Shown here: one piece after another, positions 54,613-64,000 of the stretch
Position numbering within the stretch: position 1 is the stretch's first letter
Layout: the number at the start of each line of letters is the position of its first letter
Position numbers and translations under genes: made by a program
From: Salvator merianae
Taxonomy: Eukaryota > Chordata > Lepidosauria > Squamata > Teiidae
Direction: 5' to 3'
Assembly (NCBI GenBank): GCA_003586115.2
Contig: QVOM02000025.1
Coordinates: 82,503,137 to 82,567,136, forward strand
DNA: 64,000 bases
Notes under the pieces: model-generated
Told to the model about the DNA's origin: nothing
What the model saw: the letters and a program-made list of their open reading frames with translations, nothing else
Database searches by the model: none

Positions 54613-55246
54613 TCGCCGCCCGCCCTGCTCCGGCTCCGGCGGCTCCTGAGGGGGTGGTCGAAGCGCCCGCCCCGCCGAGTCTCTGGTGTGAGGAGGCGCA
54701 AAAGGGCGCCGAGGAGAGGGGGCGGCCGGGCAGTCGGGCAGTCGTCAGTCAGCGAGCGAGCCGCTCATTCTTGCCAGACGGCTGGCCGGCCAGCTTGAAG
54801 GGAGCCATTGAGCGAGCGGCGACCCACGCTCCTCCTGCCTCGCCGAGGGCACCGCGCCGCCGCCGCCGCTCCGGCCACCGCCGCCACTCGCACCGGCCCC
54901 CCGGCTCCGCGAGAGCCCGAAGAGCAGCCGCCCCTCTGGCCGCCTCGCCCGCCGCTGAAGAAGTTGTCGGAGGGACTTGCTGCGTCCCTCGTGCGCGCCG
55001 GCTCTCCGTCGCCGCCGCCGGACTTGGCCGCTCGGCGCCCGCCGCCTCTACCGGCGCGCGGCAGGGGGACGAGGCGGCGAAGGAGAAGAGAGGCGGGCAG
55101 GGCGGAAGGCGAAGCCCCCTCGCTGCCTAGCGGCTCCCGCTGAAGGGATCCGTGCTCGCCCGCTCCTCGGACTTTTTGCTGCGGCTGCTCCGGCAGCCCC
55201 AACCGGCCGCCGCGCTGGAGGAACGAAGGAAAGGGGAACCCAGGAG

Positions 55247-55252
55247 GTAAAG
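55247..55252 (+). other. Candidate 5' splice site of exon 1
   Basis: CCCAGGAG|GTAAAG agrees with the donor consensus at six of nine positions and falls just before CpG density drops. It is the best donor near the island edge on the + strand. Confidence 0.4.
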
Positions 55253-55302
55253 GCGGCTGGAAAGCGGGGAGAGGAAGCCGGGTCGCAGGGGAAGCCTTGG
55301 CT

Positions 55303-55306
55303 CCCT

Positions 55307-55368
<62 letters not shown>

Positions 55369-55417
55369 TTCCTTCCTTCCTTCCTTCCTTCCTTCCTTCC
55401 TTCCTTTCTTTCTTTCT

Positions 55418-55451
<34 letters not shown>

Positions 55452-55560
55452 TTCTCTCTTTCTTCTTTTCTTTTCTTTCCTTCCTTCCTTCCTTTCTGTC
55501 TTTCTTTCTCTCTCTCTCTCTCTTTTTCCTTTCCTTTTTCTTTCTCTCTTTCTTCCAAGC
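55303..55560. repeat. 250-bp polypyrimidine tract, (CTTT)n/(CTTC)n/(CT)n
   Basis: There are about fifteen CTTT units, then about eleven CTTC units, more CTTT, CT dinucleotides, and a second CTTC/CT cycle. The + strand is almost entirely pyrimidine. The 198-360-codon frames read through it encode Lys/Glu/Arg-rich or Ser/Phe/Leu-rich artefacts. Confidence 0.95.
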
Positions 55561-57270
55561 GCTGAAGATCCTTTCCTGCTCTCTCGCTTCGCTCTCCCTG
55601 CCTCCGTATCCCCACGGGCACCCCGTGAGGTGGCCGCAGGTGCAGCGGCCCAAGGTCACCCCTGCCCGGGGGCTGAACCCGGATCTTTCGGGCCTGGCAC
55701 TCGTATGAATGGCACTGCTCCACGGCACAGCGGAGGGTTTTGGACTCCCGGTAGCGCTTTGTCTCCGTTCCTCGAGTCCCGGATCTCGGCGCAGTTTCCC
55801 TTGGTTTGATTTATAGCTGCGCTTAGACGGAAATCTTTTGCTGTCGTGATTTGTGTTATTTGTAGATGCAAAGAAGACTGGCTGTGTATCTAGTCCAAAG
55901 CAGAAGTAGCATATCTGCATATCTGTATGCCCAGGTATGAAGATGGCAACATATGAGGTAGTAGTGGTAATGAAAGTGCCTTCCTTAGAGCATGTGCCAA
56001 GTGCTTTTCTAGAAGTACAGCCAGATCCCAGATATTTAGCAGTGGCTACTGTTATGGGACTACAGTGTCTACATTGGGGCAAGATGGATCCCAGGACAGA
56101 CAGCCTTTCCGGGGCCCTGCAGACCCACACCTCCTCTGAGAGAAGCTATAACGTCAGGCAGCAACCCTGGAGCCGTGACCCTCGGAACTCCCTGTTGTCA
56201 GGCCAATGGGTAGGGCTAAAGAGAACCTTTAGTTAGAATTTAGTTCCTAATGACTTCATGAATGTGTGCTTGCAGCTGGCTTAAAAGCAGCCATGTAAAA
56301 ACATAAAAAGGCTTTGACTTCCTTGTCTGGCTCATAGCACTGGGATTTCTTGGTGGTCCCCCATCCCAGTCTAGTCAGATCCCAGCCTTTTGAGGTAGGT
56401 CAGAGTTGGTAAGCTACTGCCATCTCCTAGGATGCTGAGAGTGGGAAGTCCAGGGCATAAAGGTGTAGGCTTATTTGGAAAGAGGATCGGTACTAACACC
56501 CTTGTGTGTAGTTCTCGTCAAGGGCAATTAGACACATTTCATCCCTTGAGTGGTGCTTCCTTACTAATTGGTGTGGTTTTGTTCTCCTAAATGTTAGAGG
56601 AAAGACCTTGGCGCATGCTCTGAGGAGCTCTCATTTTAAGCGCTCACAAGGTAAGGCCTAGATGCATACGTTTTAGGCTAATCCTGGCTAAAATGAACCT
56701 GCAGCAAGCCAGATGCAGCATGGGGTGGACTATGGGGAGGACAGGACAGCATTTTATGAGGCTTGCAGACAGGAGTAGGTCTGGAGAGGGTCTCGGGTCT
56801 TGTTTGGAAGTTGTCCCAGGATATGGTGGAGAGAGGCTGCCACTGTGATGCATCTTGGCACGAAGGTGGAAGGGGCCAAGTGGAATGGAATATCTGTTGT
56901 AGGGCTGGAGAAAAGAGGTGGGGGTTGTTTGAGCAGGACGGATTTGCTGGCTGGGACCAGATGGTCTGGGGAGGGGAACTGCTAAAGGAATCAGTGCTAG
57001 AGAGAGTGTTCCAGTGGCTTTTCAGTCGAAGAATATTGGACCTGAAGGAGAAGCTTAGTGTGGGTTTTCCAAACTTCGGTGCTTTGCGACCCACCAATCA
57101 ACAACCCAAAGATTCCGCGACTCACTGACTTCTACCTCCTTGCTTCGGAAAATAATGTTTTCGTAAAGACATTTTCAGTCAGAAATTCTAAAAGTTTCCT
57201 CATTGTATTTCACCTGAGTTTTTCCACGTCACACAGGAGAGTTGCAAGCCATACTTGGGGAAATCATGAC
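55561..57270. other. Presumed intron 1; no coding feature
   Basis: It follows the pyrimidine tract. A weak antisense 5S-SINE fragment (TTCTTGGTGGTCCCCCATCCCAGTCTAGTCAG) lies at about 56,348-56,385. The 139-codon minus frame at 56,678-57,097 and the 121-codon plus frame overlap each other and have no motif. Confidence 0.4.
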
Positions 57271-57273
57271 TTA

Positions 57274-57491
57274 GGCTGTGTTCAGACATAAGAAAAGGGG
57301 CGCCTCAGAGGCACCTCAGAGGGACAGCGTGTGGCACGCGTGTTCCCAAATCTTCTCTAATCCACCATTTCTAGCATAGAATGTTCATGAGAAAGGGGAG
57401 GGGCAGACTGGTGTGTGAACAATCCCACTTCGAAGCCGTCTCTGAGCCGCCTCAGGGATGGTTTTTTGTGTGTGTATGTCTGATCACAGCC
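57274..57491. mobile_element. Harbinger-like MITE (TTA duplication)
   Basis: GGCTGTGTTCAGACATAAG and ATGTCTGATCACAGCC form the ends, flanked by TTA at 57,271-57,273 and 57,492-57,494. It shares CTAATCCACCATTTCTAGCATAGAATG with 32,673-32,880. Confidence 0.75.
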
Positions 57492-57494
57492 TTA

Positions 57495-59664
57495 GTTCAG
57501 GTGGCCACTCGGGATTGACTGAGACAAGAACAAGGATGCTTTTGTCCTTTAAGGAGAGATCTGTGAGATATACGTTGGGACACAAGAGTTTTATTTTAAT
57601 ATCATTTCGTTGCACTTTATTATGTCTTTCCTCCCATCACGGAATTTATTTATTGGACTTATATACTGCAGTGGCACACTTTTCGTTTCCAGGGGTTTCC
57701 CATGCAGCAGTTATCAGGTCTGAATTTGTGTACTTCCAACAACACCAAGAGTATTGAAGATACACACGCTCAGATTTAGGGGAAGATCAGAAGCACACGG
57801 TGAAGCAGCGCTAGACTTGGAAAAAATAGGGCAAGGGGAAAGAGGATTTGGGTGTGACTGCTATTGAGCAAACTCAGCTTGTTCCCAAGTCCCAGGAAGC
57901 AAAGGGGAGGGCATTTGGGAGAATTTGGCTGATTGCTGAGGTGGTGTTTGCTTTTGCACTCTGTGCATGCCTTTGGTATCGGTCTACATGGCATGAAGTA
58001 TTAATTTTGCTTCCTTGCTAGGGCCCCCACTAGATATGCCCCTTACCTAGGCCCCAAATTGGTCTGACTTCACATATTGTTCAGTCAAGTTACAAAATCA
58101 TGAAGGCGTATTGATATCTGCACTGCCAGCATTTCCTGTAACATGTCTCACCTTAGCCTAATGCAGAAACGGAATGCAATTTTTTTTATGGACATTGATG
58201 AACTTTGATGGAAGGTTAATGGGATATTTACTAGGCCTAATGGTGCCTGGTGCCTGTTGTGCCTCATGGGGCAGAGAGCAAGACAGCTAAAGGAAGGTGT
58301 TGTCAGAAGAGACAGAGGTAAAGGTAGGGTAGATACTGATGGGATGCAGTTCTATGACAACCTACATCAAATTGGATGCCACTGGCCATAATGGGCACGT
58401 CAGCCAATGTGGAATGGAAATGTGTGGCAGCAAAAGAGGCACTGGGGCCAAGCTTTGAGCTTCTGGGCGTGGGGGAGTACTGCTCACTTCGACCCTGTGG
58501 CCCAGCTGCTGCTGCCTAGACCATTACTGCATCAGCTGGACAATCAGGAAAACAGAAGAGATTGGGATACACAGGTCCTCTGTTGCACAAACTATCTGCC
58601 GGCAACCTCGGACCTCAACCCTGCAGTGACGGAAAGGATGGCTAACGGACTTGAGTGCTTCTCGCCTTGGAGGCGGGAGGTGTAGCAGCTACATGCCTTG
58701 CAGGCTTCAAATTCAGACAACAAAAGTTTGGAACATCCTGCCTGGTCCCATTAAAGGACACACAGGAAATGGCCACAGAAGTCAGCCATCTTTTGTGCCT
58801 TCTTTAATGGAACTGGGTGCTGAGCAAGCAGGGTAAGCCACCAACTCTGCTACCATCCACCTGCATGGTAGGAGCACAGGTGCCCAAGGGTGCCAGGTGC
58901 CCTTAGAGTCTCTTTCTTACACTGCAGGAAGAATACCTCTGGGACACTTGCTGCCCTCTGGACAAGGGAGCATAGGAATGTGGATTGTGTACCCCTTGGC
59001 ACTTTTTAAAGGGGTGTGGTTGCAGCCTCTGCAGTGGGGGCTGTTGCAGCGTGGATGGATGAGGAAACAATACTGTTGGGGCTGGGGAGAGAGGTGCGAG
59101 GGCAGAGAAATAAGAGAATACGGACTTTTTATCTCAAAGTGCCATCAATACATGGAGTGCCCTATGCAGTTTGGGAAGGAAGTTTCTGTTTTACCTATTA
59201 AAATAGCAAGAGATGGATGTGTGATAGTAGGAAACCTCTGGAGCTCCTTTTGCCGTTTCAGAAGGGACGATGAAATAGAAACCTGAATTTGATGACCGAG
59301 CTACGTATTACATGCAGTTACGCGTAACTTTATCCCCAGCGTTCATATATATAAATATTAATGAAAAGTGGCCACTGCACAGAATGGAGTATTGCAAGAA
59401 AGAGCAGTTATGTATAGCTTTCTTGTCTTTCCATTGATCTGTTTGAAAGTTCCTTTTCCAGCTTTTTGTATACAGAGGGAAAGAAGATCAGAATTGTTTT
59501 CCTTTAGGTAGCAGTAGAGCTGATGGTGGGAATCGACTTGGTTGTGTGTGTGAATCTGAGCAGAAAACTACCTTGAAGGAAATGAGCAAAAGCAAATGCT
59601 TCAGTGAAGATTGAAGCAGTACTCATGCAAGTTGGATGGAGTTGGATTATTCACATGCGAACTA
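57495..59664. other. No supported coding feature
   Basis: A short LINE-tail-like string, TTTATTTATTGGACTTATATACTGC, lies at 57,645. Frames of up to 129 codons (58,897-59,286) lack splice signals or motifs. Confidence 0.4.
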
Positions 59665-60117
59665 GGGTCTTTTTGCACTTGCCATCTTAGAGTGTTCACA
59701 AGGGAACATTCCAAGATGGAACAGACCTCACACGGCAGCAGCCATTCACACTGTGAGGGCTTGAACATCCCGGCAACGGGCTTCCAGCACTTGCAGAGCA
59801 AATTCTGGCCACCCACACCATGACAGCAGCTGGGGAAACATCTGGCATTGCCATGGTGACTGGGGATGTGGCATGACCATGCAGCGAGAGCTGCAGCTCA
59901 GTGCAGCGTTTCCATCTGGAAGAAGGCGCAAATGCTGCATACTCGGAGCAGTCCAGCTGCTCCCGGTACAGCTGTGGAGCACGATTTTGTGCTCCACAGC
60001 TAGCAGCAGTCGGGAGCGGCTGTAGCCTGCTCCTGATCGCGAGGACCTCCACGAAGTGCGGACACACTTCACTAGTGATCATCTGCACACTCACTGGTGA
60101 AAAGTGTGGACAGACCT
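59665..60117 (+). mobile_element. Harbinger-like element, copy 7 (CTA duplication)
   Basis: Ends GGGTCTTTTTGCACTTGCC and AAAGTGTGGACAGACCT are flanked by CTA at 59,662-59,664 and 60,118-60,120. GGAGCACGATTTTGTGCTCC (about 59,974-59,993) is an imperfect palindrome equivalent to that in copy 4. The 132- and 108-codon minus frames reflect the folded interior. Confidence 0.8.
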
Positions 60118-60954
60118 CTAGTTAAGAAAGACGACACTAGGGTGAGGTGGTGAGTTCTCTGATTAGGATGTACATGGCTAGGGGTTTGATAAAAGGGGTA
60201 TTCGGAGGTGGTGGCATTAAGGGGATGGATATTTGGAGGTAGTAATATTAGGATATATTGTTAGAACCTCCGTTGCTTTTTCTTGATAAGCTTGAAAATT
60301 TACACCAGAAAGTGCAAGCCCAAACAAAAATAGCAAATAGGAAGGGGAAAGATACTTCTACGTTTTTGTGCCTGTTACAGAGGAAGGGCGAAGTGTTCTA
60401 TCCTTTCTCCACTAGTCTGCTCACTTGCCTACATCAAATTCCGTCTTCTCTATATCTGTCAGAGTGCAGCTGGGATAGAGTACTTGCTAGTAATATAGCC
60501 TTTCTGGGACTCTGTTCTATGAATGCCCCTGTTTACCTCTGTACCTGTCCACTGTTGCCAAGTTTTGTTGCAGTGACAGGCAGAAACCTTTGCTAGCGTT
60601 TGATTAAGAAGAGATTGTGAGGCTTGCTTTTGAAAAAGATGAACAAGCATACGGGTGGGGCACATGTTTCAGATCAGCAAATGCGGGACGGTAGTGTTTA
60701 CTGGTGTTGATATTTGCATGAATGGGTCGTTTACTGGGCTAGACCATAATCGCAACTCACAATACTGTCTTCAGAACACTGTATGAAGCCTTTTAAACCA
60801 TGCTGTGCAGCAGAGCTGACTGCTCTAGGTAGAAGAAAGAACTATCTCCCTTCATGCCTCTTGTGTGATTTTTGTGAGGCATTTAAAGAAAAAGAACGGA
60901 ATTTATGGAGACTCTTGTCGAGTTTTTGGTATACACATACATACAAAGCTAATG

Positions 60955-61480
60955 CAGCGCATGTATTTATTTATTTATTTATTTATTGATGTTCTATTCT
61001 ATCCTGCCCTATAGTTGAAGGTCTCAGGGCAGGTCAAAATAAAAATAAAGAGCTTATACAAATCACATGTGAATTATTTATGTTATATCTGTGAGTGTGC
61101 AGGGCTTTACTTAAGGGCTTATTTGCACTTGCTAGTGTTCCAGAAGGGCTTCCCTTCTGCATGGCAGTGCGGAATACAGGAGATCCTGCCCGCTGCTAGT
61201 ATGCTCCATTTGCTGGTAAAAAAGAAAGTTAAAATTCTAAAACTAAAAAAGACAGCATCAGAACAGTAGAGTAGAAGCCAGCAGCAAAATGCCTGGGTGA
61301 AAAAGTATGTCTTCATCAGGTATTGAAGTGTGTTTATAACCTTATTGTCTCGTGAGACTCTAGGGAAGGCTGTTCCATAAATTCCACAATGGGAGCCACT
61401 ACAGAGAAGACCCTTCATTGAGCTACCACCTCTCTTACAACTGAAGATGAGGGAATGGCAGTGAAGAGCCTTCTGCTGAC
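60955..61480 (-). mobile_element. L2-like LINE 3' end with (ATTT)n
   Basis: (TTTA)n at 60,963-60,985 is followed by ATCCTGCCCTATAGTTGAAGG and, later, GAAGGCTGTTCCATAAATTCC and GAGCCACTACAGAGAAGACCC, in antisense L2 3' order. A stretch at 61,120-61,215 does not fit and may be an insertion. Confidence 0.6.
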
Positions 61481-61499
61481 CCTAACTGAAGGAAATGTA

Positions 61500-61889
61500 G
61501 GCCCTTTCCGCACTTGGCTTTATTAGGAGATATAGCACCTGTTTCCACTTACCTTTTAGTGAGTGAGTGAACGCTCATTGGTGAAGTGCGGACGCACTCT
61601 GCTGTGGCCGCAGCATACGGCATCATCTTCAGCTGCTCCTAGACGTTGCTAGTTGTGGACAGCTGAAATGCTGTCCACAGCTTGATCGGGTGCCGCTGGA
61701 TTGCTCCCAGTCAGCAGCATTTGCACCTTTTTCCTGGTGGGAATGCTGCGAGGTGGTGGTGCAGTGCAGTTGTGGCTGTGCATTCGTGTACTGCATTCCA
61801 GTTGCCATGGCAGTGGTCAGATGTTGCTGCGTTCACTGCTATGGTGATTAGAACCGCATTCACACTGTGCTAGTGGCTACCATACCACT
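61500..61889. mobile_element. Chimeric Harbinger-like sequence
   Basis: The left side starts GGCCCTTTCCGCACTTGGCTTTATTAGGAGATATAGC, as in the 46.1-kb MITE. It then switches at about 61,545 to CACTTACCTTTTAGTGAGTGAG...GCTCATTGGTGAAGTGCGG, as in copies 2-4. This looks like one element inserted into, or recombined with, another. The right terminus is ill-defined. Confidence 0.5.
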
Positions 61890-62083
61890 GGGTCTTTGTA
61901 TGGGACAAATGTCTTCTCTGGTCCAGTTGTTTGTCCTCAGCAGTCTTAACGTCTTCTTGCACTGACCAGGTTAGAATGGTATAATTACACCATTCTAAGC
62001 TGGTCAGTGCAAAAAGACCCTAAGACTGCCCTGAGGACAAACACCTGGACTAGACAGGTCATTTGTCCCATACAGAAAGAGTC
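61890..62083. mobile_element. Foldback element with a second foldback in its centre
   Basis: Outer arms are GGGTCTTTGTATGGGACAAATG...GTTTGTCCTCAG at the left and CTGAGGACAAACACC...CATTTGTCCCATACAG at the right. Between them, 61,950-62,020 is a 71-bp palindrome (TTGCACTGACCAGGTTAGAATGG with its inverse) around TATAATTA. The inner ends (GTCTTCTTGCAC and GTGCAAAAAGACCC) resemble the Harbinger-type termini. Confidence 0.75.
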
Positions 62084-62916
62084 TTATGATCTCTTTCTCT
62101 CTCACACAATGTGGGATCTCTTTAAAGAATAGATTCTGAGGGTTTGCTAGCAATGGCAGAAAAAATTGAGGAAAACAGACTGTCAGGAAAATTGGAAACA
62201 GTTTGTGCACGCATATGCAGTCTCAGATCAGATGGCTCTGCTTACAGGCTTGTGTCCACATTTCCTTTGCTGGATTTTAATCAGTCGGCAGCTAAGGTTC
62301 CCCCCCTCCATGCCTTAACCTTCATTCTGCACTGTTAGTAATGCAGCTTGCTTGTATAACATTTTTTTTTTTTGCAAAATCAGTAATGTAAACTTTCACT
62401 GGTCGCCTGTCCTTATGCAGAGAATACAACTTACAGTGCAGCTTTTCATGTTGCTAAAACTACTGGATAATACAGTGTAGAATGTTAATTAATTAAAAAA
62501 CAAAACAAAAAAGGGAAAGGATGAAAGAAGGAAGGATAACTTGTGTCCTTCCCTAGTGGTTTTCCATGTTCTCTATTCCCAAGGGTCTGTAAAGTGTCAA
62601 CTACTAATATACATTTGTATGGTTCAGTCTTTTACTGGAGTAAACAAAAACAAATAGGTTTCATCCTCACATAGAGGAGAAAAGGGATTCAAAAGCAGCT
62701 TAGAAGTATTGTCCCCACACTAATGCTTTAATGCACATTAAGACCAGAAATGCATTTACAAAATGCATTTGGTGGCCTTTAATGTGGATTAGAGGTGGGG
62801 TATGAACTCTAGCATCCAAATTGCTACCACCTCTCTGCTTCGTTTGAGCTGCTTTTTTAAATGTGTGCAGATGCAGCCATAGTCTATGCTTGTTTAAGCA
62901 CGGCTTTCCCCAGGCA

Positions 62917-63313
62917 GGGCCTGTTTGCACTTTGATGGTAGTGAGTGTCTGGATGCCCCCACTTTGTAGAGGCCCCAGCATTTGGGAGTGTCTGCAGATG
63001 CTCCCGAACACTACTAGCAGTGGACAGCTAAATCACTGGCCGCAGCTGTACTTATGTGAGCACTGCAGGCTGTGGCATGGCTGTGGTTGTGGCTACGCAG
63101 TCGTCCGCCACATCCCCAGTTGCTGTGACGGTGGCTGGAGATTTATGTAGCCGCTGTTGTGGTGGGTGGGGCAGCATTCGCACTGCGAGTGCTGGAAGCC
63201 TGGTTCCAGGCTGTTTCAGCCCTCATAGTGCAGATGGCCGCTGTGCTGCAGGGTCTGTTCCAGTATAGAATGGTATAATTATACCATTCTATGCTGGCAA
63301 GTGTGAACAGGCC
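62917..63313 (+). mobile_element. Harbinger-like element, copy 8
   Basis: The left end is GGGCCTGTTTGCACTTTG and the right end is AAGTGTGAACAGGCCC. Next to the right end is AGAATGGTATAATTATACCATTCT, the same palindromic motif as at 61.97 kb, showing the two are related. The duplication is obscured by a C-run. Confidence 0.7.
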
Positions 63314-63563
63314 CCCAGTCTCATCTATGGATAACTTAAGCAGTTTCTGCACTATGTGCCTTTGATGCATAATGTGGAGAATGTCTGTTTCCCTGGAGTA
63401 TGCCAACAGCCTCTGCAAGATAGCTGCCTGTCCCACCTTTGAAGTTCCCTGGCTTCCAAAGTTGCAGCCATGTTGGGAATTTCATGGCATATGTGGAAAT
63501 GGCACCGGAAGTGGCCCATTTCTGCAGCCCAGGAAAATGGCACTAGACTTGGCATGCCACATA

Positions 63564-64000
63564 TCGCCTGTTCGCACTTCTGAAGCAGAATGTTCTTGGC
63601 TGCTCGCTAGAATGGAGGATTCGCACTCGCGCGTGCACGCACCATTCTCGATTCTCACCGAGGCTCACCTGATACATACCTGAAGCTGGGGAAGGCTAGA
63701 CAAGTAATTTGCTGTCTTGATTCCGACCTGCGAGATCAAGCGCAGATCGGGGAAGTCACTTTTGCACTGCTTCCTGGCTCGAAATGACAGCGGGGAGGGG
63801 TTGGCACGGCTGTGCAGGCGCGGTCTGCTGCTTCGCAACCCGGTTTGCCCTTTGGGCTTCGCACCCTGGCTGCCATTTCAAAGACAGCTCCGGAAGGAGC
63901 TCCTCTAACTTCAAAGCAGTAGCTCTAATGTTTCGGATCACTAGCTCTGTCTTCTCATCTGTGCCTCTATGATTCGTTACCTCACTTCCTGCCTAGCGAA
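63564..64000 (+). mobile_element. Harbinger-like element related to 9,887, cut by window end
   Basis: CGCCTGTTCGCACTTCTGAAGCAGAATGTTC, CTCACCGAGGCTCACCTG and CACTGCTTCCTGGCTCGA parallel the 9.9-kb element in order. The right end is outside the window. Confidence 0.6.

Larger units (their letters stand above)
53850..55300 (+). promoter_or_regulatory. CpG-island promoter with non-coding first exon
   Basis: GC content and CpG density rise abruptly at about 53.85 kb and fall at about 55.3 kb, the only such block in the window. CTATTTAAC near 54,091 is TATA-like. CCCCGCCTCCG (54,353) and GGCGGGC (55,091) are GC-box-like. TGACGC occurs at 53,839, 53,948 and 54,378. There is no ATG on the + strand from 53,840 to about 55,700, whereas the minus strand has several, so the + strand looks like 5' UTR. 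AGGAG|GTAAAG at 55,246/55,247 is a candidate donor. The 86-243-codon frames here begin at GTG/CTG/TTG-type codons and are not called. The gene is not identified. Confidence 0.75.

Noticed and set aside
53998..55130. Long + strand frames in the CpG island (111-211 codons)
   Set aside because: GC-rich DNA is stop-poor. None begins with ATG, several overlap in different frames, and the region is better explained as 5' UTR.
55048..56130. 360-codon minus-strand frame and overlapping 198-243-codon frames
   Set aside because: They run through the polypyrimidine microsatellite, giving Lys/Glu/Arg or Ser/Phe/Leu repeats, with no domain and no credible start.
1..64000. CRISPR arrays, bacterial operons or phage modules
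   Set aside because: The repeat families, CpG island, LINE/SINE content and absence of dense coding show vertebrate nuclear DNA. No regularly spaced direct repeats with unique spacers were seen.

Overview
The window is ordinary-looking vertebrate nuclear DNA, most likely from a squamate reptile (lizard or gecko type). The evidence is the repeat fauna: CR1 LINE 3' ends with their ATTCTATG- or TTCTTATG-type tails, L2-like and L1 reverse-transcriptase fragments, a Penelope-like fragment, tRNA-derived and 5S-rRNA-derived SINEs, and many short DNA transposons. There is no operon structure, no CRISPR array and no complete rRNA or tRNA gene. Almost every open reading frame longer than 60 codons overlaps a repeat, is a chance opening, or begins at a non-ATG codon.

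Gene evidence is thin and of three kinds. (1) A strong CpG island at about 53.85-55.30 kb is free of ATG on the + strand for roughly 1.8 kb. It has a TATA-like motif, GC boxes, CTG/CCG runs and a candidate splice donor at 55,246/55,247. It is best read as the promoter and non-coding first exon of a + strand gene whose coding part lies in or beyond the last 9 kb. (2) Three + strand stretches look like exons: 17,532-17,686 and 25,334-25,417 are flanked by splice signals and open throughout, and 21,668-21,906 could be a terminal exon with a stop and an AATAAA. I do not recognise their protein family. (3) A 220-bp minus-strand retrocopy of an mRNA 3' end (3,438-3,657) has 15-bp target duplications, a poly-A signal and a short A tail.

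The rest is transposable-element strata. The left 15 kb is dominated by non-autonomous elements with GGGCCTTT-type ends and 3-bp duplications (TAA, TTA, ATA), which I assign to PIF/Harbinger; some are nested or butted end to end. A second family of long foldback elements with CAGTGGCGGCC ends and 8-bp duplications (hAT-like) occurs at 16.8, 29.7, 33.4, 37.5, 41.4 and 41.65 kb. Three of these sit inside LINE coding sequence. Region 26-31 kb holds a degenerate minisatellite split by CR1, a 100-bp perfect tandem duplication of a SINE and a small hAT. Region 36.8-44.2 kb is LINE-rich (L1, a second LINE with a CxC...H...C end, L2, CR1, Penelope). Region 44.8-45.5 kb is a five-unit tandem SINE array. 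After the CpG island come a 250-bp polypyrimidine tract and an intron-like segment with more Harbinger elements, including a foldback inside a foldback at 61.9 kb.

I see no clear novel protein system. The most informative features are the repeated large-hairpin transposons, the nested insertions with reconstructable empty sites, the retrocopy and the CpG-island promoter.
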